From positions 1 through 48,800 of the forward strand of contig CAZKKY010000007.1 in NCBI GenBank assembly GCA_964553715.1: a stretch of 48,800 bases of DNA, read 5' to 3'. A program made the translations under genes and the position numbers. The notes beneath the pieces are model-generated. The model searched no databases. It saw nothing but the letters and a program-made list of their open reading frames with translations, and was not told the origin of the DNA. This document shows positions 26,339 to 35,696 of this stretch, piece after piece (positions within the stretch are counted from its first letter, which is position 1; every line of letters begins with the position of its first letter). The stretch comes from JAGOJE01 sp964553715 (GTDB lineage: Bacteria > Pseudomonadota > Alphaproteobacteria > Rickettsiales > Rickettsiaceae).

Positions 26339-28834
26339 ATGAATATAAATCTTTCAAAAAACTATGATTTTGAAAATAGTCAGCAAAAATGGCAAAACTA
26401 TTGGAGAGAAAAAAAAATATATCAATATAATCCTTCAGAAACTAGAGAAAATACTTTTGTTGTAGATACGCCTCCACCTACTGTTTCTGGCCAACTTCAT
26501 ATGGGGCATATTTTTAGTTATACGCAAGCCGATTTTATTGTACGTTTCCAAAGAATGATGGGTAAAAATATTTTCTATCCAATGGGGTTTGATGATAATG
26601 GATTACCTACAGAAAGGCTTGTAGAGAAACAAAAAAATATCAAGGCTACTAGTTTAGATAGGTCTGATTTTATAGAAATTTGTAAAGAAGTAGTAGAATT
26701 AGAAGAGGAAAAGTTCAGGCATTTTTTTACTCAAATAGCCTTATCGGTTGATTGGAATCTTGAGTACCAAACTATCAGTCCTACTTCTACTTCTATCTCT
26801 CAGATGTCGTTTCTTGATCTTATAAGTAAAGATGAAATATACAGGAGCGATCAGCCTATGCTATGGGACCCTGTGGATCAAACTGCTCTTGCTCAGGCTG
26901 ATATAGAAGATAAAATGCGTGAATCTTTAATGAATGAAATAATTTTTACTTCTGATGATGGAAAGCCTCTGGTAATAGCAACTACAAGGCCAGAGCTATT
27001 ACCAGCATGCGTAGCTGTTTTCTTTCATCCAGATGATGAAAGGTATAAGAATCTTGCAGGATCTTATGCTATTTCTCCTTTGTTTAATATAAGAGTACCT
27101 ATTTTAGCAGATAGCTTAGTACAAATAGATAAAGGTACAGGTCTTGTTATGTGCGCTACATTCGGTGATGCTACAGATATTACTTGGTGGAAAACACATA
27201 ATTTACCATGTAAGATTATTATTAATAAAGTAGGGCGCATTATTGATTTAAAATTTGACGACCCAAATGCAGATCACTATGCATCTATCATTAGCGGAAT
27301 GAAAGTTTCAGAAGCAAGGGCAAAAATACTAGAACATCTTCAGCAAAATGGTCTGTTAAAAAGTCAAACACCTATCATTCAAAACGTTAAATGCGCTGAA
27401 AGATCAGGAGCTCCTCTTGAAATTCTAACAACGCCACAATGGTTTATTAAAACTCTAAAACATAAGGATGCATTGCTTAAAAAATCTGCAGAGCTAAATT
27501 GGTATCCTCATTTTATGAAACATCGTCTTGACAATTGGATTAATTCTCTTGCATGGGATTGGTGTATAAGCCGCCAGCGTTTTTTTGGTGTTCCATTTCC
27601 TGTATGGTATTCTAAAAGGCCTGGGGAAGAAGGAAAACCTATTTTTGCATCAATAGATCAATTACCTGTAGACCCACTAAGAGATCTGCCTCATGGATAT
27701 TCTAGAGATGAAGTGGAAGCAGATAAAGATGTTATGGATACATGGGCAACCAGTGCTGTCTCACCCCAGCTAAGTAGCATGGCTATATCAAAAGATTTTT
27801 CTTTAGACTACAATAAGCATCAGAATTTATTTCCTTTCGATTTAAGGCCTCAAGCACATGAAATTATAAGAGTATGGACTTTTTATACCATGCTAAAGGC
27901 TTATTTGCATGAAAACACTTTACCATGGAAAAATATAATGATTAGCGGATGGTGCCTCGCTAATGATAAAACTAAGATGTCTAAATCTAAAGGTAATGTT
28001 GTGACTCCTGAAAAGCTTATAGCAGAATATGGGGCGGATGTTGTGCGTTACTGGGCATCGACATCTAGGTTAGGTGCTGATACAGCATATTCAGAAGATG
28101 TAATTAAAAACGGCAAAAGATTAGTAAATAAAATTTGGAATGCTGCTAAATTTGCTTCTTCTCATTTTTATAAGCTAGATTTAAGTAAAGATCCATTAGA
28201 TCTTATTTGTCATAATACTGATAAGTGGCTTATTTCAAATTTAAGAGAAGTAGTTAAGACAGCTACAGAAGAATTTAATCAATTTGAATATGCTGCGGCG
28301 ATGGAATCTATCGAAGATTTTTTTTGGAAAATTTTCTGTGATAATTACCTAGAGATATCCAAAGCAAGGGCATATGATGAAGGTGGAGAAAATCCTATAG
28401 GTAGTCAAAGTGCTATTGCTACTCTTTATATTGCTATAAATACTTTGCTAAAGCTTATGGCTCCGGTACTTCCACATATCACGGAGGAATTATACCAAAA
28501 TATTTATCATAATGACTTAGATTCAGTTCATCAAAGAAATAGCTGGCCTAAATTTTCTGATTATTTTTTTGATTCAGATGCTTTACATCAAGGTAGTATG
28601 ATACTGGAAATAATAGAATTAGTAAGGAAATCTAAGGCTGAAAAGAATTTATCAGTAAAAGCAGATATAGAGATTTTAGATTTTGCTACAGATATAACAA
28701 TTGCTGCTGATTTATTAGAAGATTTAGCGAAAGTGACCTCAAGTAAGATAGTAAATCAAATGGTTAAAGGTGAATTTTTAGATAAAAAACAGGTTATATG
28801 TGGTAAGAATGTAGAATTGGTTATTACATATTGA
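26339..28834 (+). CDS. valS: Valyl-tRNA synthetase
   Basis: ValRS charges tRNA-Val and edits mischarged threonine. The HIGH motif reads HMGH (54-57) and the class I signature KMSKS is at 546-550. I choose the ATG at 26339 (831 residues), with AAGG about 11 bases upstream, over an in-frame GTG at 26279 that would begin inside the divergent promoter region. At about 830 residues and with the segment GFDDNGLPTER, it looks like the archaeal-type ValRS known from Rickettsia rather than the longer standard bacterial form. The last codons form the left arm of a terminator hairpin. Confidence 0.96.
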   Translation: MNINLSKNYDFENSQQKWQNYWREKKIYQYNPSETRENTFVVDTPPPTVSGQLHMGHIFSYTQADFIVRFQRMMGKNIFYPMGFDDNGLPTERLVEKQKNIKATSLDRSDFIEICKEVVELEEEKFRHFFTQIALSVDWNLEYQTISPTSTSISQMSFLDLISKDEIYRSDQPMLWDPVDQTALAQADIEDKMRESLMNEIIFTSDDGKPLVIATTRPELLPACVAVFFHPDDERYKNLAGSYAISPLFNIRVPILADSLVQIDKGTGLVMCATFGDATDITWWKTHNLPCKIIINKVGRIIDLKFDDPNADHYASIISGMKVSEARAKILEHLQQNGLLKSQTPIIQNVKCAERSGAPLEILTTPQWFIKTLKHKDALLKKSAELNWYPHFMKHRLDNWINSLAWDWCISRQRFFGVPFPVWYSKRPGEEGKPIFASIDQLPVDPLRDLPHGYSRDEVEADKDVMDTWATSAVSPQLSSMAISKDFSLDYNKHQNLFPFDLRPQAHEIIRVWTFYTMLKAYLHENTLPWKNIMISGWCLANDKTKMSKSKGNVVTPEKLIAEYGADVVRYWASTSRLGADTAYSEDVIKNGKRLVNKIWNAAKFASSHFYKLDLSKDPLDLICHNTDKWLISNLREVVKTATEEFNQFEYAAAMESIEDFFWKIFCDNYLEISKARAYDEGGENPIGSQSAIATLYIAINTLLKLMAPVLPHITEELYQNIYHNDLDSVHQRNSWPKFSDYFFDSDALHQGSMILEIIELVRKSKAEKNLSVKADIEILDFATDITIAADLLEDLAKVTSSKIVNQMVKGEFLDKKQVICGKNVELVITY

Positions 28835-28844
28835 TGTAATAACC
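28819..28844 (+). terminator. Terminator overlapping the valS stop codon
   Basis: GGTTATTACAT (28819-28829) and ATGTAATAACC (28834-28844) form a perfect 11-bp stem with loop ATTG. The left arm encodes the last valS codons and the TGA overlaps the loop. A U-rich stretch follows some bases later. Confidence 0.65.
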
Positions 28845-29201
28845 GCTTATATTTTTGAATGAAGCAAATTACTAAATAAAAAATAGTAAGAGATAATAAA
28901 TAATCAAATAATTGTTTGCTAAACCCAATCAGTTGTTATATAAATTTTAGATTAGATTAAGGATAGATAAAGGCTAGCGCTATTGTCCTGCAGTAGTTCT
29001 TTTTTAGCTGATAATAAATGGTATGGCTATATTGCAGGCCTTAATTGATAAAATTTTAGCTTATGAGATATGGCGAGTTTAAAAAGGCCGTAAATAGGCA
29101 TCAATGCAAAATTTTAAAGGTTCTATCCTAGAGATTTGTAAAATTAAATATATTTAAGCTAGTGCATTAATGTGCATAATGGCTTGTTGGAGATAAAAAT
29201 A
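28845..29201 (+). promoter_or_regulatory. Long leader region before the RNase E/G gene
   Basis: About 355 bases without a gene. Short inverted repeats include CCTGCA (28987-28992) with TGCAGG (29033-29038), and GGCCTT (29037-29042) with AAGGCC (29084-29089). The two helices share the GG at 29037-29038, so they exclude each other. RNase E of E. coli controls its own message through a structured leader; a similar role here is possible but not shown. Confidence 0.3.
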
Positions 29202-31262
29202 GTGAAAAAAATTCTAATAGATGCAACGTATCCTCAAGATACTAGAGTTGCACTGATTAATGAAAAAAATATTGTAGAGTTAATTGAATATGAAACAGAA
29301 AGTAAACAGCAAATTAAGGGAAATATTTACTTGGCAAAAATTGTTCGTATAGAGCCCTCATTGCAAGCTGCTTTCATAGAATATGGATCTGACAAAAATG
29401 GTTTTCTACCATTTGCTGAAATTCATCCGAATTATTACAACATACCTACAGAAGATAAAAAACTCATGGATTCTGTTGTGGCTTTTGATGCTATAACTCC
29501 ACCAGATATTACATCAGACGATATAGCAGAACAAGAGTCTGCCGCTTCAAGAGAGAACATTGCTAATGATACTTCATTAGATCCTGATCTTCTTGTAATA
29601 AAAGAAGATGAAATAGATACAGACGTTGAGATAGATGAAACAGCTGAAGAAAATCGCTATAGAGATTATAAAATTCAAGATGTAATTAAAAAGGGCCAAG
29701 TTATTTTAGTGCAGGCCCAAAAAGAGGAGAGAGGTAACAAAGGTGCGTCTTTTACTTCTTATATTTCTCTAGCTGGAAAATATTGCGTATTAATGCCAAA
29801 TAAATCGAATCAAAATGGTATTTCAAGACGGATTAGTAATTTACAAGAAAGGCGTCGTCTTCGTCAGATAGTTTCTAGCCTAACTTCTAGCGATTCAGCA
29901 GGGTCTTCTGTTATAGTAAGAACAGCAGGGGTTGGAAGAACTACATATGAAATTAAAAGAGATTATGATTATCTTGCAAGGCTATGGAACAGAGTGCGTG
30001 AAGCCACAATAAAATCTTTTGCTCCCGCATTTATACATATGGAAGAAGGCATTATTATTAAGACTATTAGAGATATGTTTGATAGTTCTGTATCAGAAAT
30101 TTTATTACAAGGCTCTAGTGCTTATAGTTCTGCATCTGAGTTTATGAAAAATATAATGCCTACAGATTCTAATAAGCTAAAAGAATATAAAGGCAAGACC
30201 CCAATATTTACTAAATTCGGAGTAGAGAGTCAATTAGCTGATTTATACAAGCCTATTGTGAAGCTATCTTCTGGTGGATATATAGTTATTAATCCTACTG
30301 AAGCTTTGATATCAATAGATGTTAACTCTGGTAGATCTACAGCTGAGCGTAATATTGAAGAAACAGCTTTTAGAACTAATATAGAGGCGGCCGAAGAAAT
30401 AGCTCGTCAACTTAGATTAAGGGATTTATCAGGCCTTATAGTAGTTGATTTTATAGATATGTATGATAGCAAAAATCGTAAATTTGTTGAAAAGACCTTC
30501 CGTCAGAGTCTTGCTCGTGATCGTGCTCGTATTCAAACAGGCTCTCTGAGTCCTTTTGGATTGCTTGAAATGTCAAGACAGCGTATTAAAGTATCTTTCC
30601 TGGAAGCAAATAGTAAAATTTGTCATCATTGTAACGGTAAGGGCATTGTAAGAACTGACCAATCGAATGCTATGCTTATACTAAGAACTATAGAGAATGA
30701 AGTATTCAAAAATAGGTCAGATATAGTGAATGTATTTGCGCATATAGATTCCATTTTATATATCATGAATGATAGAAGAAAAGAAGTTGCGTTAATTGAA
30801 TCCAAATACAATTTAAAACTTAACTTTTTCCCAGAGCCTAACGCTACATCAGACAGTTTCTCTATAGAAAAAATTCGCAACACCGGAGAATTTGAAGAGC
30901 AAAAAGAAGAAAAACAAGAATCTGTTTTGTCGCAAGAACTATCATTTGCTGATAATGAAAATATAGCTACTGAAGATGTCAAATCTAATTCTTCTACAGA
31001 TACAGAGCCTGTAAAACGTTCTAAAAAAAGAAGACAAAAGAAAAAACATACACCTGCTACTGTCGAAAATCAGCCAAGCAATATGGTAGAACAATCTGAG
31101 AATTCTGAAGAACCACAAAAGAAACCAAATATAATAATCAATGATACATCAGAAAATAATGAATCCACTAGCAATATATCTGAAGTAGATGCAGAGCCCA
31201 AGGCTAAGAAAAGCTCTCAACAAAGACGTCGTCGTAAAAAAATAGGTGGAGAAAATACTTAA
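29202..31262 (+). CDS. rne: Ribonuclease E/G
   Basis: A single-strand endoribonuclease that starts mRNA decay and trims rRNA and tRNA. I choose the GTG at 29202 (686 residues) because GGAG lies nine bases upstream and the product begins (V)KKILIDAT, the family start; another GTG lies at 29172. The S1 domain begins near residue 34 and is interrupted by a long acidic insert (about 90-155). Catalytic Asp373 (SIDVNSGR) and Asp416 (VVDFID) are 43 apart, as in E. coli RNase E. The zinc link is CHHC (474-477). The tail is low-complexity with basic clusters (KRSKKRRQKKK), probably the RNA-binding or scaffold region. Confidence 0.94.
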   Translation: MKKILIDATYPQDTRVALINEKNIVELIEYETESKQQIKGNIYLAKIVRIEPSLQAAFIEYGSDKNGFLPFAEIHPNYYNIPTEDKKLMDSVVAFDAITPPDITSDDIAEQESAASRENIANDTSLDPDLLVIKEDEIDTDVEIDETAEENRYRDYKIQDVIKKGQVILVQAQKEERGNKGASFTSYISLAGKYCVLMPNKSNQNGISRRISNLQERRRLRQIVSSLTSSDSAGSSVIVRTAGVGRTTYEIKRDYDYLARLWNRVREATIKSFAPAFIHMEEGIIIKTIRDMFDSSVSEILLQGSSAYSSASEFMKNIMPTDSNKLKEYKGKTPIFTKFGVESQLADLYKPIVKLSSGGYIVINPTEALISIDVNSGRSTAERNIEETAFRTNIEAAEEIARQLRLRDLSGLIVVDFIDMYDSKNRKFVEKTFRQSLARDRARIQTGSLSPFGLLEMSRQRIKVSFLEANSKICHHCNGKGIVRTDQSNAMLILRTIENEVFKNRSDIVNVFAHIDSILYIMNDRRKEVALIESKYNLKLNFFPEPNATSDSFSIEKIRNTGEFEEQKEEKQESVLSQELSFADNENIATEDVKSNSSTDTEPVKRSKKRRQKKKHTPATVENQPSNMVEQSENSEEPQKKPNIIINDTSENNESTSNISEVDAEPKAKKSSQQRRRRKKIGGENT

Positions 31263-31273
31263 TTTAGTATTAC

Positions 31274-31314
31274 AAATATAGGATTAAAAAGTTATACTAT
31301 TTAATCCTATATTT
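31274..31314 (+). terminator. Terminator after the RNase E/G gene
   Basis: A perfect 15-bp stem lies between 31274-31288 and 31300-31314, with an 11-base loop. It starts 12 bases after the stop. It is mostly A-T paired except for a central GG/CC. Confidence 0.6.
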
Positions 31315-31383
31315 ATATAGCTCACTAACTTTTTAGTGTTGCCAAAGATGTTTGATTATTTAACAATGGGTAATAAGAAATAA

Positions 31384-32463
31384 ATGAAGAAATTTATAAT
31401 TATCTCTGTTGTTATATCTATTTTTTTAGGAATTATATATTATAGTTTGTATAGAAGACAAAATACCATCTCTATGCATGATGCTTTAAATTATTATGGA
31501 TTTACAACAATAGATCAAAAGAAAGCTATTGAAGATTTGCTTCATAAAGGAGGTATAATCTCTGTTAATCAATCTTTAGAACAAGCTTTTCCTAATAGGT
31601 CTAAAGAATCAGAATTAGTGCAAGATTTATTAACATTTGTAAAAGAATTGCAAAATAAATTTGTTATTAGGACTGGTAAGCAGGAGAGGTGGGAAGTCTC
31701 TGCTGTAGACTGGATGGTTCAAAATAAAAATCAACTATTGGAGGATTTAAAGGTTTTAGGATTTGTGGATGATATTCCTGCAATAAAAACTACTGACGCT
31801 ATATGTATTCTAGGAGGAGCAAGGAGTAGGATGTTAAATAGGCTTGAATATGCTAATAGCTTACTAGAAAATGGTGTAGAGTCAAAAGCTATTATTTTAC
31901 TTTCAGGCGAACGTTACTTAACTAAAAATATCGATGGTAATGAGGAAGAGCTTCAAGGGCTATCTAAAAAGTTTGCACTGGATGATTGGAGTAAATTAAC
32001 GGAGATGCACCTACTTAAAGATTTATATAATTCGTCTTTGCTATATAATAAATCAATAAATACCTATTTTATAGATACTCCATCACGAGATTTACCAAGA
32101 CCAACAACAGAAACAACAATTTTGGAGCTAATTTCTTGGTTAAAAAGCCATTCTGAAGTTCAAAGTATCATATTTATATCTAATCAGCCGTATGTGAAAT
32201 ATCAAGAAGCAATAATTAGCGCTATTTTCAAAGAAAATGGAATAAATATAAAATATCAGGTTGTTGGAAGTAGTGCAATATTAGAAAAAGATAACATACA
32301 GCCGATCCTTGAAGGGTTTGGAACCTATATATTTGCTGCTTTGCCTACTATACTTAGTAACATGAATATCAATATTAATGATCCTTTAGTGAACAATGTG
32401 TTTAAAGAATTATATTCTAAAAACCCTTTGATTTACAGGTCTCTTCCATCAAACTTTAGGTAA
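31384..32463 (+). CDS. Membrane-anchored hypothetical protein, weakly DUF218/YdcF-like
   Basis: A 359-residue protein with one N-terminal membrane helix (about 4-22), so the bulk probably faces the periplasm. The central part has CILGGARSRMLNRLEYANSLL, then LLSGER, then a Glu/Thr-rich segment with PTTETTILEL. This order resembles DUF218/YdcF proteins (LGG, an R-containing helix, SGG, then ET). The match is weak, and the N-terminal 120 residues are not part of that family. YdcF-like proteins act in envelope metabolism, poorly understood. tlyA follows 21 bases later and may share its transcript. Confidence 0.6.
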   Translation: MKKFIIISVVISIFLGIIYYSLYRRQNTISMHDALNYYGFTTIDQKKAIEDLLHKGGIISVNQSLEQAFPNRSKESELVQDLLTFVKELQNKFVIRTGKQERWEVSAVDWMVQNKNQLLEDLKVLGFVDDIPAIKTTDAICILGGARSRMLNRLEYANSLLENGVESKAIILLSGERYLTKNIDGNEEELQGLSKKFALDDWSKLTEMHLLKDLYNSSLLYNKSINTYFIDTPSRDLPRPTTETTILELISWLKSHSEVQSIIFISNQPYVKYQEAIISAIFKENGINIKYQVVGSSAILEKDNIQPILEGFGTYIFAALPTILSNMNININDPLVNNVFKELYSKNPLIYRSLPSNFR

Positions 32464-32484
32464 TTTTTATAATTAAGAATAATA

Positions 32485-33222
32485 ATGAAGAAAAGACTAG
32501 ATGTTTTTTTAGTTGATTCTGGCCTCGCGCCTAGTATCAATATTGCAAGAAGTTTAATAATGCAAGGGTTAGTACATGACGAAAACAAACAATTACTCAA
32601 AGCTGGAATTATTGTTACTAATCCTGATTCTATTAAAGTGAAAGATAGAAAGGGACATACATATGTATCTCGTGGTGCATTAAAACTAAAAGGAGCTTTA
32701 TGCAACTTTCAGGTAGATATAAAAGGAAAAATCTGTTTAGATATTGGATGTTCTACAGGAGGATTTACTGAAGTATTATTAGAGCATGGGGCTAAAACTG
32801 TTTATGCTGTAGATGTTGCATATGGAGAAATTCATCAAAAGCTAAGAATCCATCCAGATGTTATTTTATTAGAACGTCTTAATGCTAGGTATCTTACACA
32901 AGAGAATATTCCTATTGCTCCTGAAATCATAGTCTGTGACGCAAGCTTTATTAGCTTAAAGACTATTCTGCCAGCATCTTTTGCTTTAGCTAGTCCCTTT
33001 TTTGACTTAATTGCTTTAATAAAACCACAATTTGAGGCCATAAAGCAAGACGTTGGAGAAAAAGGAATCATTACAGACCCATCTATACATGAAAAGATTT
33101 GTAGCGATATAAAAAACTGGTTAGAATCTATAGGACTTGATGTTATAGACATCATTCCTAGCCCTATACTTGGTACTAAGGGTAACAAAGAATTCTTAAT
33201 TCATGCAAAGAGATATGGATAG
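32485..33222 (+). CDS. tlyA: TlyA-family rRNA 2'-O-methyltransferase
   Basis: TlyA methylates ribose 2'-OH of rRNA cytidines in mycobacteria (sensitivity to capreomycin); homologues were first called haemolysins. The 245-residue protein has an N-terminal S4 RNA-binding domain (RLDVFLVDSGLAPS...ARSLIMQG). A Rossmann methyltransferase domain follows, with SAM motif DIGCSTGGFTEVLL (86-99). Lys in RGALKL and KPQFE later in the chain match the catalytic tetrad region. The 3' end overlaps the next gene by 20 bases. Confidence 0.92.
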   Translation: MKKRLDVFLVDSGLAPSINIARSLIMQGLVHDENKQLLKAGIIVTNPDSIKVKDRKGHTYVSRGALKLKGALCNFQVDIKGKICLDIGCSTGGFTEVLLEHGAKTVYAVDVAYGEIHQKLRIHPDVILLERLNARYLTQENIPIAPEIIVCDASFISLKTILPASFALASPFFDLIALIKPQFEAIKQDVGEKGIITDPSIHEKICSDIKNWLESIGLDVIDIIPSPILGTKGNKEFLIHAKRYG

Positions 33223-33646
33223 ATCTGAAGCTTACAATTTTCTTTTAACAGATACAATATTTTCTAATTTAGTTTTTAGCCCTCATACAGAGCTTGCTTT
33301 TGATGTAATGAATATGTTAGGGATCTATAATCCAAACGACATTCTATTTTATACTATTTTTGGCGCTTTTGTCTCAATTATTTTCAATTACTTATTTGGT
33401 GTTATTTTATATAAAATATATCTTTTATCAAAGGACCAGAAAATTCATGCAAGATATAGTCAATTTCAAAATTTTTTTTCAAAATGTGGAGTGATGTTTT
33501 TGTGTCTTACATTCATTCCTAATTTTGGAAAATTTATTCCATTGTTAAGCGGATTTGCAAGATTTGGTATAGTGAAATCCACTTTTTATGCGCTTTTAAG
33601 CAAAATATTTTATTATAATTACTATATTTATGGATCTATCCTATAA
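33203..33646 (+). CDS. Small membrane protein, DedA/YqaA (VTT domain)-like
   Basis: A 147-residue protein starting inside tlyA. It has three to four hydrophobic segments (about 45-65 and 88-105 most clearly) and ends in an aromatic-rich stretch. The part FIPNFGKFIPLLSGFARFG resembles the RF-P-x(n)-G-F motif of VTT/DedA membrane proteins, which move lipid carriers across the membrane. It is shorter than a complete DedA protein (about 200 residues), closer to YqaA size. Assignment is moderate. It is translationally coupled to tlyA. Confidence 0.55.
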   Translation: MQRDMDRSEAYNFLLTDTIFSNLVFSPHTELAFDVMNMLGIYNPNDILFYTIFGAFVSIIFNYLFGVILYKIYLLSKDQKIHARYSQFQNFFSKCGVMFLCLTFIPNFGKFIPLLSGFARFGIVKSTFYALLSKIFYYNYYIYGSIL

Positions 33647-33683
33647 TAATTGATCCTTAGATAAGATTACTGATGGGGTTATT

Positions 33684-33760
33684 TGGTGCACTCGATTGGA
33701 TTCGAACCAATGGCCTTTGCCTCCGGAGGGCAACGCTCTATCCAGCTGAGCTACGAATGC
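33684..33760 (-). tRNA. tRNA-Arg (anticodon CCG)
   Basis: Read on the minus strand from 33760. The 7-bp acceptor stem GCATTCG/CGAGTGC has one G-T pair. The D arm is GCTC...GAGC. The anticodon stem is TTGCC/GGCAA with loop CTCCGGA, giving anticodon CCG (codon CGG). The T arm is ATTGG-TTCGAAT-CCAAT, the discriminator is A at 33687, and the CCA end is encoded at 33684-33686. It lies antisense between two plus-strand gene groups. Confidence 0.96.
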
Positions 33761-33936
33761 TACTAAAAGAAAAATGTAAGAGTTAGCTATAAATATATAT
33801 CTTTATACTAAAACAAGCTCCACAATCTTAATAAAGTTTGGTAGTCTATATATAGATATAAAAATTTGCAAGTAACATTATTGTAACTTTGTTATTTCTA
33901 ATGTAACATGAATATATAAAAATTTATAAGGAATAT

Positions 33937-34911
33937 ATGAATAGTAGTAGTATTTGGGTTTTGGTTGATTCTAGAGTTGGGGGCGCTAATCAGGCTATTG
34001 CTTTAGCAGAAAACATATCTCAAAATTTTCAGATAAAAAAAATCGAATATAACTTTCTGGCATTATTACCAAACTATGTGCTTGGAGCAAATGATATTCA
34101 TATCAAAAATCGTTCTTCTTTAGTAAATGACGAATCTCCTCCTAAGATCGTAATATCATCAGGAAGAAGGTCTGCATGCGCTGCTCTTGCATTAAAAAAT
34201 CGATATCCCGATGTCAAAGTGATACAGATAATGAGGCCATTTCTTGATAGCTCTAAATTTGATCTTATAATACTGCCTCAACATGATCAATATGAAGGGA
34301 GCAATAATATAATTAGAGTTATAGGATCTTTGCATAATATAGAAGAAAAAATTGCTTTTTATAAGGATAATAAAACAAAGTCGCTTTATCCTAATAATCA
34401 AAAATTTATAGCTGTAATAATAGGTGGAGATACTAAAAATTATAAATTTTCTCCAGAAGAAATGGGTCTTCTTGCAAACCAAATAAGTGATATTAGTAAA
34501 AACCATGGCCTTAATGTATATATCACATTTAGTAGAAGAACATCATCAAAAATAAAAGAGATATTTCGTAAGGAATTTCCTTGGCCACATATTATTTATG
34601 ATCCTGCTACAGGTGGCAATACAGAAAATCCTTATATAGCTATGCTTTCAGATGCGGATTTTATCATCTTAACATGTGATTCTATATCAATGTGTAGTGA
34701 GGCTAGCGCTTCTGGCAAGCCATTATATATATTCTGCCCTAAAGATAAAAATAACAAGATGAAAAAACATCGGTATTTTATACAGCAGCTTTTAGATCTT
34801 AGAATTGCTAGGCTGTTATATGATGATCTAGATACTCTAGAATATTATGAATATAGTCCATTTAGCGAGGCAAAAAAAGTAAGTGATTTTATAAAAGAGA
34901 ATATTTTATGA
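33937..34911 (+). CDS. ELM1/GtrOC1 family protein (mitochondrial fission ELM1-like)
   Basis: A 324-residue protein of the family that includes plant ELM1, which recruits the mitochondrial division dynamin. Alphaproteobacterial members are of unknown role and have a GT-B-like fold. Visible signatures are the start (V)LVDSRVGGANQAIALA, the block ISSGRRSACAALAL, then PQHDQYEGSNNIIRV and GGNTENPYIAMLSDADFIILTCDSISM. AAGGA lies five bases before the ATG. Its stop overlaps the start of the serine protease gene (ATGA). The link between the two products is unknown. Confidence 0.88.
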   Translation: MNSSSIWVLVDSRVGGANQAIALAENISQNFQIKKIEYNFLALLPNYVLGANDIHIKNRSSLVNDESPPKIVISSGRRSACAALALKNRYPDVKVIQIMRPFLDSSKFDLIILPQHDQYEGSNNIIRVIGSLHNIEEKIAFYKDNKTKSLYPNNQKFIAVIIGGDTKNYKFSPEEMGLLANQISDISKNHGLNVYITFSRRTSSKIKEIFRKEFPWPHIIYDPATGGNTENPYIAMLSDADFIILTCDSISMCSEASASGKPLYIFCPKDKNNKMKKHRYFIQQLLDLRIARLLYDDLDTLEYYEYSPFSEAKKVSDFIKENIL

Positions 34912-35672
34912 AATTGACCCCCAATTTTGTTTTGGCTTTTTTAGTTATATCTTTTTCTACATATGCAATTGCCAATACTGATTCTGAAAGAGCTTGGGAT
35001 GAAATAAGGTTTCATGGTCTTCCTGCTGGTGTATCTTATCAGATAGAAATGGGAAGTGGCTTCTTTATTAATCGTAATACTATCATAACAAATAAACATG
35101 TTTTAGGAGAGGGGATATGTAGGAATGTCGCTATAAGAGGAGCAGTAGAGCCGCAGTTGGCAGAAATATTATTAATAGATAAAGACTTAGATTTAGCATT
35201 ACTCAGAACAAAATCTACTCCTCTAAAAGTCCCATATTTACGTATGAACACTAATCAAATAGATATTGGTGATACATTATTTAGCGTAGGATATCCTTTG
35301 GATAATTCTATATCTGGAAATTATATTATCAAAGAAGCGGTGGTAATGAATGTAGCGAAGGTAGAGTCTACAGGCTTTCTTGATATAGAATTTACTGATA
35401 ATATAGATCATGGTAATAGTGGAGGTCCTCTTCTAGATAAGAATTCTAATATTGTAGGTGTAGTTACAGCAAAAATCACTAGCTATGATAAAGATGATCC
35501 AGAAAATACTAAAAGATCAGTAGGTATGGCAATTGGTATAGACGGAGTGATGAATTTCTTAAAGAAAAACAACATATCATATGGTGTAAATTATAGCTAT
35601 GATGTTTTTACCAATTATAATGTAGATAAACAAGTACGTGGATATGTCGTAAATATTCACTGTGTTAAGTAA
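34908..35672 (+). CDS. Secreted trypsin-like serine protease
   Basis: A 254-residue protein with an N-terminal signal peptide (hydrophobic 8-20, likely cut after TYAIA). The chymotrypsin-fold triad is clear: His64 in TNKHVLG, Asp95 in LDLALLR, Ser171 in HGNSGGPLL. This is a HtrA-type catalytic domain, but no PDZ domain follows, so it is shorter than DegP/DegQ. It is expected in the periplasm or outside the cell. A few cysteines occur (Cys71 and one near the C-terminus). It is translationally coupled to the ELM1-family gene by an ATGA overlap. Confidence 0.92.
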   Translation: MKLTPNFVLAFLVISFSTYAIANTDSERAWDEIRFHGLPAGVSYQIEMGSGFFINRNTIITNKHVLGEGICRNVAIRGAVEPQLAEILLIDKDLDLALLRTKSTPLKVPYLRMNTNQIDIGDTLFSVGYPLDNSISGNYIIKEAVVMNVAKVESTGFLDIEFTDNIDHGNSGGPLLDKNSNIVGVVTAKITSYDKDDPENTKRSVGMAIGIDGVMNFLKKNNISYGVNYSYDVFTNYNVDKQVRGYVVNIHCVK

Positions 35673-35696
35673 TATAATATACGCTCAAAAAAATCT

